Shown one piece after another: positions 6,371 to 13,723 of a stretch of 40,952 nucleotides of DNA; position 1 is the stretch's first letter; each line of letters begins with the position of its first letter. Position numbers and translations under genes: made by a program. This stretch comes from Halolactibacillus halophilus (lineage in GTDB: Bacteria > Bacillota > Bacilli > Bacillales > Amphibacillaceae): NCBI RefSeq assembly GCF_900115605.1, contig NZ_FOXC01000025.1, positions 1-40,952 of the forward strand, given 5' to 3'. The notes beneath the pieces are model-generated. The model searched no databases. It was not told the origin of the DNA and saw nothing but the letters and a program-made list of their open reading frames with translations.

Positions 6371-7174
6371 ATGCAATCAATAAAGCAGGTAATGAAAGAA
6401 ATAGTTGTTGTCGTTGATAAAAAGACTTGTGACGTTTGTCAAAGTGAATACAACATTTACGAGCGTACAGATCGTGAAGGTGAGAAACATGTACATGGCA
6501 TGTGTATGACATGTGAGAATAACAAGCTAAAAGACACTTTACCGAAAAAGGAAGATGTTGAAGATTATAAATTTAACAACTGGATCATCAATCATGAACA
6601 CATTGAAAAAAGCATTGATCAAGCAGCATTTGAAAGCTATCAACCGCAAACAGATAACCAACGTGAAGCACTAAGATTATGTAAAGGCTATGTGTCTAAG
6701 TTTAATAATTTCTCCAAGAAACATAGTCTAGTTTTTAAAGGTGATGTTGGTTTAGGTAAATCACACTTAGCCGCATCAATCTTAAAAAAATTAAGAGAAC
6801 AAGGCTATAAGGTCATGTTTTTAACAACAACAGACTTAATGAACATGATTAAATCAACGTTTAACAAGAATAGTTCACAAACTCAAGATGACATTATCAA
6901 GCGTTTAGAATTACTAGATTTACTTGTTCTTGATGATGTAGGCGCTGAATATGTTAAGCGTGATGCATCAGGATTTGAAACGTGGGCGAGTGAAGTCTTG
7001 TTCCAAGTGATCAACTCACGTCAAGCACTACCGACCGTTTACACAACAAATTACAGTGCCGGTGATTTCAGTGAAAAATATGGCAAGCAAGGTAAACGCA
7101 TCTTGTCACGAATGTTAAATAGCGCTGAAATTATAGAGTTTGATGGCATGGATCAACGCATAAATAATTTTTGA
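6371..7174 (+). CDS. DnaC/DnaI-like helicase loader (AAA+)
   Basis: This 267-residue protein loads the replicative helicase at the element's origin. A putative zinc site (TCDVC and CMTC, residues ~19-55) is followed by an AAA+ domain with Walker A GDVGLGKSH, Walker B LLVLDDVGAEY, a sensor region TVYTTNYS and an arginine-finger region KRILSRMLN. It lies directly behind the initiator, the usual pairing in theta-replicating phages. The ATG at 6371 has AGGTGA upstream; a GTG at 6362 is an alternative. Confidence 0.88.
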   Translation: MQSIKQVMKEIVVVVDKKTCDVCQSEYNIYERTDREGEKHVHGMCMTCENNKLKDTLPKKEDVEDYKFNNWIINHEHIEKSIDQAAFESYQPQTDNQREALRLCKGYVSKFNNFSKKHSLVFKGDVGLGKSHLAASILKKLREQGYKVMFLTTTDLMNMIKSTFNKNSSQTQDDIIKRLELLDLLVLDDVGAEYVKRDASGFETWASEVLFQVINSRQALPTVYTTNYSAGDFSEKYGKQGKRILSRMLNSAEIIEFDGMDQRINNF

Positions 7175-7190
7175 AAAGGGAGATTAAGAA

Positions 7191-7364
7191 ATGAAATATA
7201 ATTGTGAACACTGTTCATCAAGAAGCAAAAGTATAGAGTCAAGTGACAGCAAACTAAGTGTCTATATTTACGATAACAGATTGATGATAGATCACGAAGA
7301 AGCAGAGTTTATGGAAAGTATATATATTAATTTCTGTCCCGTTTGCGGAAAGGAAATTATATAA
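7191..7364 (+). CDS. Small zinc-ribbon protein (57 aa)
   Basis: A short gene with AGGGAGATTAAGA before its ATG encodes MKYNCEHCSSRSKS and ends with FCPVCGKEII. The two CxxC pairs can form a zinc ribbon. It follows the helicase loader with 16 bases between them. Function unknown; nucleic-acid or protein binding is possible. Confidence 0.7.
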   Translation: MKYNCEHCSSRSKSIESSDSKLSVYIYDNRLMIDHEEAEFMESIYINFCPVCGKEII

Positions 7365-7379
7365 CAAGGAGATGAAGTA

Positions 7380-7760
7380 ATGAATGAACACTATCTAGCA
7401 ATGTTTGAAACAGAAAAGGAAATGTGGGAGAACTTAGACGAGCGTTTGAAAGATTTTGAACTGTATCACATAGATCACTTAGATCAATTTGATTCGCTTT
7501 GTATCATGCTTGATCACGAATACGAGGAATATTATATCTTTCAAGATGAAACAGACATAGAAATGCATTTTGAGTTTTGGGATCGTATTGATCCAGATGC
7601 AAACGATAATCAGGGCGTTGAAATGTGGAAGTTCAGACGACAAGAATATTTTGATCGCAAGCCGATGATGAAAAAAGCTTATAAGCATTTCAAGGGGATT
7701 TGGTACAAGAAAGAATTAAGTGTTGAAGCAGAAAAAAAGATTGATTTAAGAGTGGGATAA
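7380..7760 (+). CDS. Hypothetical acidic protein (126 aa)
   Basis: Soluble protein rich in Asp, Glu, Tyr and Trp with no family I recognise. AAGGAGATGA precedes the ATG. It lies in the early operon between the zinc-ribbon gene and another small gene. The strong negative charge would suit a DNA-mimic, but nothing further supports that. Confidence 0.7.
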   Translation: MNEHYLAMFETEKEMWENLDERLKDFELYHIDHLDQFDSLCIMLDHEYEEYYIFQDETDIEMHFEFWDRIDPDANDNQGVEMWKFRRQEYFDRKPMMKKAYKHFKGIWYKKELSVEAEKKIDLRVG

Positions 7761-7764
7761 TCAC

Positions 7765-7983
7765 ATGAAAATTTATAAATGCATACATGAATTTACAGTA
7801 GATGCTATTGATGTTGATGACATAGAAACAGGTAAAGAAGTTTTAGTTGAAAAAGGAACAGTGTGGGAAATGCAAGAAGAATCAATGATGAATGATGTAC
7901 GTTTAGAAAAAATTGATACGTTTCATTGGTTAGAGATTAACGAAATAGATTTAGAATGGAATTTCGAGGAGTTGGAAAAATGA
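7765..7983 (+). CDS. Hypothetical phage protein (72 aa)
   Basis: The 72-residue product starts KIYKCIHEFTVDAID and contains an ETGKEVLVEKGTVWEM stretch, a style common in small Firmicutes phage early proteins. Its stop overlaps the next start (ATGA), so the two genes are coupled. Function unknown. Confidence 0.65.
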   Translation: MKIYKCIHEFTVDAIDVDDIETGKEVLVEKGTVWEMQEESMMNDVRLEKIDTFHWLEINEIDLEWNFEELEK

Positions 7984-8315
7984 CAATACCGGTATTAGTT
8001 TTTGAGAGTAAGCGAGAAAAAGGGCGTTATCTAGCAAATGGCATAGATTGCGCTGATACAAGTCACATTGACGGTGATGTTAATGATTTAGAACTTGCGA
8101 TGATGATATGGCGGCTAGATCATCAAGTGCCGACAAAAAGAGATCTACAAGAAAATATAGATTTATCACGTGAACATAAAAAGCGTATGCATGAACTATA
8201 TGGCGATCAAGCTATTGTGAATTTTGATATGGATTTGTGGTTAGAACTGTATGATCCAGTGGTTAGACATTTAGACATTGACACATTTAAAAATGCAAGG
8301 GAGTGGGATCAATGA
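7980..8315 (+). CDS. Hypothetical early protein (111 aa)
   Basis: The start MTIPVLVFESK was chosen because GAGGAG lies 8 bases before it and the ATGA overlap couples it to the gene before. Soluble and charged, with no recognised domain. The next small gene overlaps its stop by four bases. Confidence 0.65.
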   Translation: MTIPVLVFESKREKGRYLANGIDCADTSHIDGDVNDLELAMMIWRLDHQVPTKRDLQENIDLSREHKKRMHELYGDQAIVNFDMDLWLELYDPVVRHLDIDTFKNAREWDQ

Positions 8316-8449
8316 CAAGCGTTGTTGTATTTAAGCCAAAAGAAATTAAAGACACGAGAACCGTTTTTGAGAAGTACCCGGAATTATGTGTGGCAGTTGG
8401 ATTTTTACCGAATCAAGCAAATGAAGATGCTTTAAAAAAATCTGTTTAG
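8312..8449 (+). CDS. Hypothetical small protein (45 aa)
   Basis: The frame starts with ATGA overlapping the previous stop, with GGGAGTGG upstream, and encodes MTSVVVFKPKEIKDTRTVFE through to a TAG at 8447. Function unknown. Overlap and ribosome site argue for expression. Confidence 0.55.
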   Translation: MTSVVVFKPKEIKDTRTVFEKYPELCVAVGFLPNQANEDALKKSV

Positions 8450-8459
8450 GGGGATAAAG

Positions 8460-8747
8460 ATGTTTATTGAATCATCAAAAGCGAGAGGGAATCACTATTG
8501 TTACGTCAAGAAGTATGTACCAATCGAGCGAATGAAGTACCGTGAAACATTGTATAGCTTAGGTAAAATAGAAAATGCTTTGAAAGAATTAGAAGCCTGG
8601 GAAAATGACTTAGATCATGTGCCTGAAACTGTTTTGAGTGAGGGAATCACACACAAACAGATTAAAATATGGCGTATGAAATTAAATGACAAGTTACATA
8701 AAATGGAAGGAGGCCATTCAGTAAATAAAAGTAAAATAATTATTTGA
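8460..8747 (+). CDS. Hypothetical protein, last early gene (95 aa)
   Basis: Helical, charged 95-residue protein preceded by GGGGATAAAG. It is the last gene before the terminator at 8814, closing the early transcript. No family recognised. Confidence 0.65.
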   Translation: MFIESSKARGNHYCYVKKYVPIERMKYRETLYSLGKIENALKELEAWENDLDHVPETVLSEGITHKQIKIWRMKLNDKLHKMEGGHSVNKSKIII

Positions 8748-8813
8748 ATGGTGCAGTATAGCAATATATTTATATATATTATTATATGCACTACAAATAT
8801 AAGAGTAACGGGG

Positions 8814-8868
8814 AAAAAAGAGTAAATAAGCGCACGTTATTAAGTCGCTTTTTACTCTTTTTTTCTTT
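8814..8868 (+). terminator. Terminator between early and late modules
   Basis: AAAAAAGAGTAAATAAGCG pairs imperfectly with CGCTTTTTACTC followed by a run of T. It lies between the tailed-phage-like early genes and the filamentous-phage-like late genes. Confidence 0.7.
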
Positions 8869-9087
8869 CGTTTTGTTAAAAACATTTGAAATGTTCATGC
8901 TTGATTCTTGATGGTGGGGTAGGTTGCACCTTTTATAATTTTGTCGAGTGATGAAAAAATGACTTTTAAACTTTAAAAAATGTTTTGGCATAAAATCTAA
9001 ATGTTTTGGCATGTTTTGGCATAGTTTTTATCAAAAAGGGGTGGTAAGGTTAAGTCAATCAATAATTAAAAACGGTTGGTGATCAAG
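8869..9087 (+). promoter_or_regulatory. Late control region with three ATGTTTTGGCAT repeats
   Basis: Identical 12-mers ATGTTTTGGCAT begin at 8980, 9001 and 9011, the last two sharing two bases, so they are spaced 21 and 10 bases (about two turns and one turn of helix). A TATAAT sits at 8934-8939, without a good -35 box at normal spacing (TTGATG is 20 bases up). The layout suggests an activator or repressor site for the late genes, or an origin/packaging signal. Confidence 0.5.
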
Positions 9088-9438
9088 TTGAACGAGGAAA
9101 CAGAATTGCAGGAAACTGACGAAACAGGTCAAGAAACTGAAACAGAATTGACAGAAACAACAGATACACCAACTGAAACAACGACAGATGAACCAGTTGA
9201 CGAACAGACTGAAGAAACGACAGATCAAACAGTTCAAACGACTGAAGCAACAAGCGAACCGGGAATAGATGAACCGCAAGTTGTTGTTCCGGTCGATACT
9301 AGAGAAATGACCGTTGTAGATTCCAATGCCGGAACAATCAACGTGATCCATGAAGTAACGATTGGTGATCTGTTAGTGTCAACAGCGTTGTTTATTTTAA
9401 TTATTTTTATGCTGATAGATCGAGTGGTTAGGAGGTAA
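9088..9438 (+). CDS. Thr/Glu-rich single-pass membrane protein (116 aa)
   Basis: About 85 residues very rich in Thr and Glu (ETDETGQETETELTETTD style) are followed by one C-terminal helix (VSTALFILIIFMLI) and RVVRR. There is no signal peptide, so the acidic part may be exported as an N-out domain. A TTG start at 9088 was chosen because GGTGATCA stands before it; TTG at 9076 lacks a ribosome site. First gene of the late cluster. A minor virion protein or spike is possible. Confidence 0.6.
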   Translation: MNEETELQETDETGQETETELTETTDTPTETTTDEPVDEQTEETTDQTVQTTEATSEPGIDEPQVVVPVDTREMTVVDSNAGTINVIHEVTIGDLLVSTALFILIIFMLIDRVVRR

Positions 9439-9441
9439 AGC

Positions 9442-9579
9442 ATGTATCAAGTATTAGACTTTACCGGCAAAGAAATTTTTCTAGCGTACGTAGTGATTAT
9501 TTCAGCGAGTTTGTTTTTGTACCCACTCACAAATATTATTATCGGTTTACTTGAGGGGGTTGCTGACAGGTGGAAATAG
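9442..9579 (+). CDS. Tiny membrane protein 1 (45 aa)
   Basis: Starts MYQVLDFTGKEIFLAYV behind AGGAGG, with one strong helix (VVIISASLFLYPLTNIIIGLL) and a polar end. Length and topology resemble pVII/pIX-type minor coat proteins. Identity by family cannot be claimed. Confidence 0.6.
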   Translation: MYQVLDFTGKEIFLAYVVIISASLFLYPLTNIIIGLLEGVADRWK

Positions 9580-9587
9580 GCGGTCTT

Positions 9588-9701
9588 ATGGCTGAAGCGT
9601 TTAAGATTTGGTTAGGCAATCCGGACATTTTAAGTGTCTTGCTTACTTTTACAGTATTTGTGTCGTTGCTGCTTACGTTAATAACAATCATACAAAAATA
9701 G
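9588..9701 (+). CDS. Tiny membrane protein 2 (37 aa)
   Basis: Encodes MAEAFKIWLGNPDILSV and a single helix rich in Leu, Thr and Val, ending IIQK. A GTG at 9570 in the same frame, overlapping the previous stop and with GAGGGGG further up, is an equally possible start (43 aa). One of five small membrane proteins before the coat gene. Confidence 0.55.
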   Translation: MAEAFKIWLGNPDILSVLLTFTVFVSLLLTLITIIQK

Positions 9702-9713
9702 TTAGGGGTGATC

Positions 9714-9872
9714 ATGTTGAATTTATCAGGCGTTTGGGATTGGACATTTTTCTGGGATACATTCGGTTTTATTTTAAGAACAGTCGCAAACTTCTTAATG
9801 ATCATCGTTGGAATTATTGCGGTAGGTATGTTGTTAAACGTTGTTATTAAAGCAGTACGAAACGGGCGATAA
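9714..9872 (+). CDS. Tiny membrane protein 3 (52 aa)
   Basis: AGGGGTGATC precedes the ATG. The protein has an aromatic N-terminal segment (VWDWTFFWDTFGF), one helix (FLMIIVGIIAVGMLLNVVI) and a basic end KAVRNGR. Acidic/aromatic outside, helix, basic inside is the filamentous-phage coat plan. Confidence 0.6.
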   Translation: MLNLSGVWDWTFFWDTFGFILRTVANFLMIIVGIIAVGMLLNVVIKAVRNGR

Positions 9873-9874
9873 AA

Positions 9875-10075
9875 ATGAAGATAGAATTTTTTACAGATGC
9901 AAGACTTAGTGAAATGTGGGGCTATATTAAGATGTTGCTTGAAATGGTTGCGCCAGGCGTGATGATATTTTTCGCAATTGCGACAGCGGGGCTACTTATC
10001 AGCATAATAGCAAAGTCATTCAGACAAGCATCAAAAGAAAAAGATGGTCATGATTATGATTATCAAGAATATTAG
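9875..10075 (+). CDS. Small membrane protein 4 (66 aa)
   Basis: Single-helix protein (MVAPGVMIFFAIATAGLLISII) with a polar N-terminus and a charged C-terminus ending YDYQEY. It begins two bases after the previous gene stops and ends the minor cluster ahead of the coat gene. Confidence 0.62.
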   Translation: MKIEFFTDARLSEMWGYIKMLLEMVAPGVMIFFAIATAGLLISIIAKSFRQASKEKDGHDYDYQEY

Positions 10076-10101
10076 TTATTAGTTATTATTAGGCACAGTC
10101 C

Positions 10102-10107
10102 TATAAT
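10102..10107 (+). promoter_or_regulatory. Possible -10 box of a coat-gene promoter
   Basis: A perfect TATAAT lies 59 bases before the coat start; the hexamer 17 bases upstream (TTAGTT) is a weak -35. Together with the terminator after the gene it would make a short, strong coat transcript, as for gene VIII of M13. Only the -10 is convincing. Confidence 0.4.
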
Positions 10108-10160
10108 ATAAATTTTTTAACAAAGGGGTTTTAAATAATATGGAGGAGGTAACAGACACT

Positions 10161-10328
10161 ATGTTTACAGGAGTAACTTTACCATTTGATGTATCAGAAC
10201 TTATTACAGCAGCAACCGAATTACTAGGATTGATTGGACCATTCGTTCTATTAGCAATTTCATTCGTTGTTGTGCCTAAACTAGTACGCCTAATTAAAGG
10301 CGCTTTAGGCAATGGCGGTAAGAACTAG
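10161..10328 (+). CDS. Major coat protein candidate (pVIII-like, 55 aa)
   Basis: The 55-residue product has an amphipathic, acidic N-terminal part (TLPFDVSELITAATELL), one hydrophobic helix (IGPFVLLAISFVVV) and a basic tail (PKLVRLIKGALGNGGKN). That is the plan of filamentous phage major coat proteins, without a cleavable signal, as in Pf3. The ATG at 10161 follows a near-perfect AGGAGGT, the strongest site in the late region; ATG 10140 would add seven residues. It lies after four tiny membrane proteins and is closed by its own terminator. Residues 7-51 align ungapped with the end of the Fn3 protein at 11562 (21 of 45 identical). Role in a virion is inferred. Confidence 0.72.
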   Translation: MFTGVTLPFDVSELITAATELLGLIGPFVLLAISFVVVPKLVRLIKGALGNGGKN

Positions 10329-10343
10329 TATTTATCACATTAT

Positions 10344-10387
10344 AAAAAACGGGGTAGGTAGTGTAAATGCTACCCGCCCCGTTTTTT
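10344..10387 (+). terminator. Strong terminator directly behind the coat gene
   Basis: AAAAAACGGGGTAGGTAG pairs with CTACCCGCCCCGTTTTTT, a long GC stem followed by T. It starts 15 bases after the coat stop. M13 has a terminator in the same place, between genes VIII and III. Confidence 0.92.
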
Positions 10388-10404
10388 AGTTAGAAGGTGA
10401 TTGA

Positions 10405-11544
10405 GTGAAGAAGGTTGTTTTGATTGTTGCGTTGCTGATGATGATTTCAATTTCAAACGTATCGGCTGCATCAGTTACGTTACCGTACTATGGTACAACA
10501 AGTGAATCAGAAAAGTTTATGTGGGCAGACCCGAATAAAGGAAATGATGAATTTACTTTTGTTGAATACACAAGTAACAGTAATAACGCTGAAATACTTA
10601 TGTATGAAACTGTTAGCGGTTCAGCATCACTGATAGGTTCACAATCTTTAAGTAATGGCGTTAATTCGTTTAACTTTCCGGCAAACGTATCAGCAGTTAA
10701 ATTAAGGTCAAATGATGGTGGAGAAGTTTATTTAAATTACATGGAATCAAATAACCCAATATCAACACAAATATATTTTGAAGAACCAACAACACAACCC
10801 GACCCAGAACCAGATCCGGAACCAGACCCAGGAAAAAGTGATTGTAGTTGTGTCGTTGATATACCGGGTTGGGATAACATGATGGGAAAACTCGATGAAA
10901 TTAAAAGTGCGATACCACCCGCACCAGATTGGCAGCAAGTATCTGAAACTATGCGTGATACAATCGTTCCCGCTTTTCGTGATGAAATGGAGGACATGTT
11001 AGGTACAGCGCCTGAACCACCTGAACAGCCTATATTTAACAATCCTTTAGAAAGTGGTATAGACGAACCAACAGGTAGTTTACCAAATGATTTTGAAGAA
11101 TCAGGCTTTACCGCAAACGATTTAAAAGCAGATGCGGAAGAAATACAGTTTCAAGAAGATCCGTCAGGTGGATTTGAACTACTTGATCCAGTTGGATCAC
11201 TACCAACACAAGAAGAATTTAAAAAGAACATACCAAGTGAACAAGACTTGCAAGCGCCTGAAGTTCCAGACGTGACCGGTACAGCGCCAGAACCACCCGC
11301 ACAAGAGAACATTGCACCAGAACCACCTGACGTAACAGGAACCGCACCAAGTCCAAGCGTGGAAGATAACATTGCGCCTAGTCCAAGTGGGGGCGATAAT
11401 GTTGCACCAACGCCAGGAGATAATACAGGAACAGCGCCTTTACCAGGTGAAGATACCGGAAACGCACCAGTTCCAAACGATGAATTAACAAAAGCACCTT
11501 TACCGAGCAAGGATCTAACAGGTGCGCCAATACCTAATAAATAA
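10405..11544 (+). CDS. Secreted surface protein with Pro-rich AP-x-P repeats
   Basis: A GTG start behind GAAGGTGAT opens a 379-residue protein. A signal peptide (MKKVVLIVALLMMISISNVS, cut after the next Ala) leads into a beta-rich domain of ~95 residues. Then come an Asp-Pro-Glu linker, a Cys-Ser-Cys motif, a helical middle part and a C-terminal half built of 9-14-residue repeats of the type GTAPEPP or DNIAPSP. No membrane anchor is seen. It takes the first place after the coat terminator, where gene III sits in M13. It could be a tip or host-binding protein, a wall-spanning rod or a secreted partner of the next protein. No homolog is recognised. Confidence 0.75.
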   Translation: MKKVVLIVALLMMISISNVSAASVTLPYYGTTSESEKFMWADPNKGNDEFTFVEYTSNSNNAEILMYETVSGSASLIGSQSLSNGVNSFNFPANVSAVKLRSNDGGEVYLNYMESNNPISTQIYFEEPTTQPDPEPDPEPDPGKSDCSCVVDIPGWDNMMGKLDEIKSAIPPAPDWQQVSETMRDTIVPAFRDEMEDMLGTAPEPPEQPIFNNPLESGIDEPTGSLPNDFEESGFTANDLKADAEEIQFQEDPSGGFELLDPVGSLPTQEEFKKNIPSEQDLQAPEVPDVTGTAPEPPAQENIAPEPPDVTGTAPSPSVEDNIAPSPSGGDNVAPTPGDNTGTAPLPGEDTGNAPVPNDELTKAPLPSKDLTGAPIPNK

Positions 11545-11561
11545 TAGAAAAGGGTGATAAA

Positions 11562-13115
11562 GTGAAAAAGAAAGTGTTTGTTTTAATACTAGCGTTGTTT
11601 ATGTTGTTGCCGGTTTCCGGGGTGTTTGCTAGTGATTACAGTTATTCAAATGGATTATTAAATATAAAAGATGTTAATGTTGATGGTTTGAATATAATTT
11701 TTGACGATAATTTAAATAATTACTATACCTTAACGCCAAGAAGATATGATTTTTCGAATTTATCTAAACCAATAAAATTAAATACTGGTGCAGTTGTTCA
11801 GTTTGAAATATCAATAATTGGGAGTAATCCAAAAGGATGGATAAATTTTTATGCGGATAATTCAAGTTTATATAAAATAACATTAGCTGATTTACCATCA
11901 GTTAATGGTAAAAATCAATATATTATTACAAGAGATTTGAGTAATATAAATAGAATTAGATTTGGTGGTGAAAATATTAGAATCCATGAGATGGATTTTT
12001 TTGATGAATTGCAACTTACACCACCAAAAGATATAGAAAATTTAACAACAATTCAAACATATCTACAAGCTAGTTTCACTTATGATTTACCGACTGATGA
12101 GGATTTTTCACACGTTAAAATCTATCAAGATGATGTGTTAATAGCTGACAACGTGACTGATACAAGTTATACAGTCAAAAATCTTGATTATGGCGGAATA
12201 TACAACTTCAAATTCACAACAGTAGACGAAACAGGAAATGAAAGTGAAGGCGTTACTGAAAAAGTGACGATTGCAACGCCAGAACTTGAAGAAATTAAAC
12301 AAGTAAATGCTGAAGCATCACACGACAGAGTAGATCTATCATGGTCGTTACCTGAAACAGAATACTTTGAACACGTCAATATCTATCGTAAAAAAGTGAG
12401 TGACGTTCAGACATTTAGCTTATTATCAGTTGATGAATATGATCCACTCTTTGAAACAAACGGAACATACTTTAATGATTTAACAGTTGAAGAACAAACC
12501 ACGTATGATTACAAACTTACAACCGAGTTTCAAGGCTTAGAATCGGAAGGCGTGACAGTGCAAGCGACAACTTTAGTCGCACCGCCACCAGAATTGGGTG
12601 GTCAGGATTTTGAAGAACAAGAAAACGGTGATTATTTAGTGACATGGCAACAGCCTGAAACCGGTCAAGTGAGAATTTTGGTTGATGGTCAAGAATATGT
12701 TGTTGTGCCTGCTACTGATAAGCAATATACGATTCCTGCCGCTGAAATGAAATACAGCGCACTAGGTGATCCATTAGTTGGTTTACAAACAATCGGTGAT
12801 AACGGTGAAGAATCTGAAGTAGAACAACAAGAATCAAACGTTAATTTACCTTTTGGCATCAATGAACTTTTAACAACAAGTGCCGGCTTATTAAGAGTTA
12901 TCGGTAGTTTAATCTTATTAGGTCTATCGTTTATCTTAGTTCCTAAATTTATCAAAGTAATTAAACAATCACTAAACAACAATAATAACGCTGAAACAGA
13001 ACGAGAACAAAGAGTGTCAGAACGTGCGTATAGAGAACCACGAGAAACAAGGATAAGTACACGAGAAGGACGAACGTCAACACGAGTTCAGAGGGATTAC
13101 AGAAAGGGTGAATGA
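11562..13115 (+). CDS. Fn3 adhesin carrying a coat-protein-like C-terminal domain
   Basis: This 517-residue protein (GTG start, AAAGGGTGAT upstream) is a strong candidate for the virion adsorption protein. Domains: signal peptide (1-23, ending GVFA), a beta-rich N-terminal domain to ~150, three fibronectin-III-like domains (~155-240, 242-340, 342-428), a membrane module (429-473) and a tail of ~44 residues with 11 Arg. The membrane module aligns without gaps to the coat candidate at 10161, sharing LPF, EL, T, LL, IG, LL, SF, VPK, IK and L (21/45 identities). This predicts Fn3 outside, helix in membrane or virion, Arg-rich tail inside, perhaps on DNA. Fn3 type rests on the GNESEG-like strand endings and is moderately sure. 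Confidence 0.82.
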   Translation: MKKKVFVLILALFMLLPVSGVFASDYSYSNGLLNIKDVNVDGLNIIFDDNLNNYYTLTPRRYDFSNLSKPIKLNTGAVVQFEISIIGSNPKGWINFYADNSSLYKITLADLPSVNGKNQYIITRDLSNINRIRFGGENIRIHEMDFFDELQLTPPKDIENLTTIQTYLQASFTYDLPTDEDFSHVKIYQDDVLIADNVTDTSYTVKNLDYGGIYNFKFTTVDETGNESEGVTEKVTIATPELEEIKQVNAEASHDRVDLSWSLPETEYFEHVNIYRKKVSDVQTFSLLSVDEYDPLFETNGTYFNDLTVEEQTTYDYKLTTEFQGLESEGVTVQATTLVAPPPELGGQDFEEQENGDYLVTWQQPETGQVRILVDGQEYVVVPATDKQYTIPAAEMKYSALGDPLVGLQTIGDNGEESEVEQQESNVNLPFGINELLTTSAGLLRVIGSLILLGLSFILVPKFIKVIKQSLNNNNNAETEREQRVSERAYREPRETRISTREGRTSTRVQRDYRKGE

Positions 13116-13117
13116 TA

Positions 13118-13273
13118 ATGAATACAGAATTGTTAAGTCAGATCATTCAAGTTGTATTTGAGGGGCATTTGAAATATATTGCCCCTTTCCTTTTCCTCTT
13201 AATGATCACGTTATTTAGTCAAAAACTAATTGATTTGATGATGGGAATCTTCAGTAAAAGGAAGTTTTATTAA
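13118..13273 (+). CDS. Tiny membrane protein 5 (51 aa)
   Basis: AAAGGGTG lies before the ATG at 13118. The protein begins MNTELLSQIIQVVFEGHLKY, has one helix (IAPFLFLLMITLF) and ends IFSKRKFY. Its stop overlaps the next start (TAATG), so the two are coupled. Coat-like topology; no sequence match to the coat candidate beyond composition. Confidence 0.62.
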   Translation: MNTELLSQIIQVVFEGHLKYIAPFLFLLMITLFSQKLIDLMMGIFSKRKFY

Positions 13274-13722
13274 TGGGGATTTTAGGCGATGCATTTGGAA
13301 AACTATTTGATTTATTTTGGAGTTTTGGCGAATGGCTAATAGGCGGCATTGCTTCACTCTTTCAATTTTTGATTGATCTAATAGTTAATTTTTTTACAGT
13401 CATATTTGATGTGATACGTGCTTTACTCTATATCGTTTACATGATTGGGGTACTAGCAGTAAAACTGTTTGAAGTGTTATTTGAGATTGGTTCATTACTT
13501 GTGTCGTTGATCATTGGATTTGGACGAACTTTAGGCAGTCTAGCATATACGCCACAAAGTTCAGGCGGACATGGTTACAGTGACACAATCAGCAAGCTAT
13601 TTCATGCATTAGAACCAATGCAACTAGATGTTATTGCTTATGTTCTTTCATTTGGTTTATGGGTTATTACAGCAGTGACAGCGATTAAATTGATTTCTAG
13701 TATTAGAGTAGGGGGCGAATGA
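13273..13722 (+). CDS. Polytopic membrane protein (149 aa), pVI-like position
   Basis: Hydrophobic protein with about four helices: two or three in residues ~15-90 rich in Phe, Leu and Ile, a polar stretch (TPQSSGGHGYSDT) and a last helix (VIAYVLSFGLWVITAVTAI). It follows the adhesin, where filamentous phages keep gene VI, whose product caps the virion end together with pIII. Only position and hydrophobicity support this. Confidence 0.68.
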   Translation: MGILGDAFGKLFDLFWSFGEWLIGGIASLFQFLIDLIVNFFTVIFDVIRALLYIVYMIGVLAVKLFEVLFEIGSLLVSLIIGFGRTLGSLAYTPQSSGGHGYSDTISKLFHALEPMQLDVIAYVLSFGLWVITAVTAIKLISSIRVGGE

Positions 13723-13723
13723 T

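Noticed and set aside
11151-11510. Gly/Ser-rich minus-strand frame opposite the Pro-rich secreted protein
   Set aside because: It reads the complement of the AP-x-P repeats and lacks a ribosome site.
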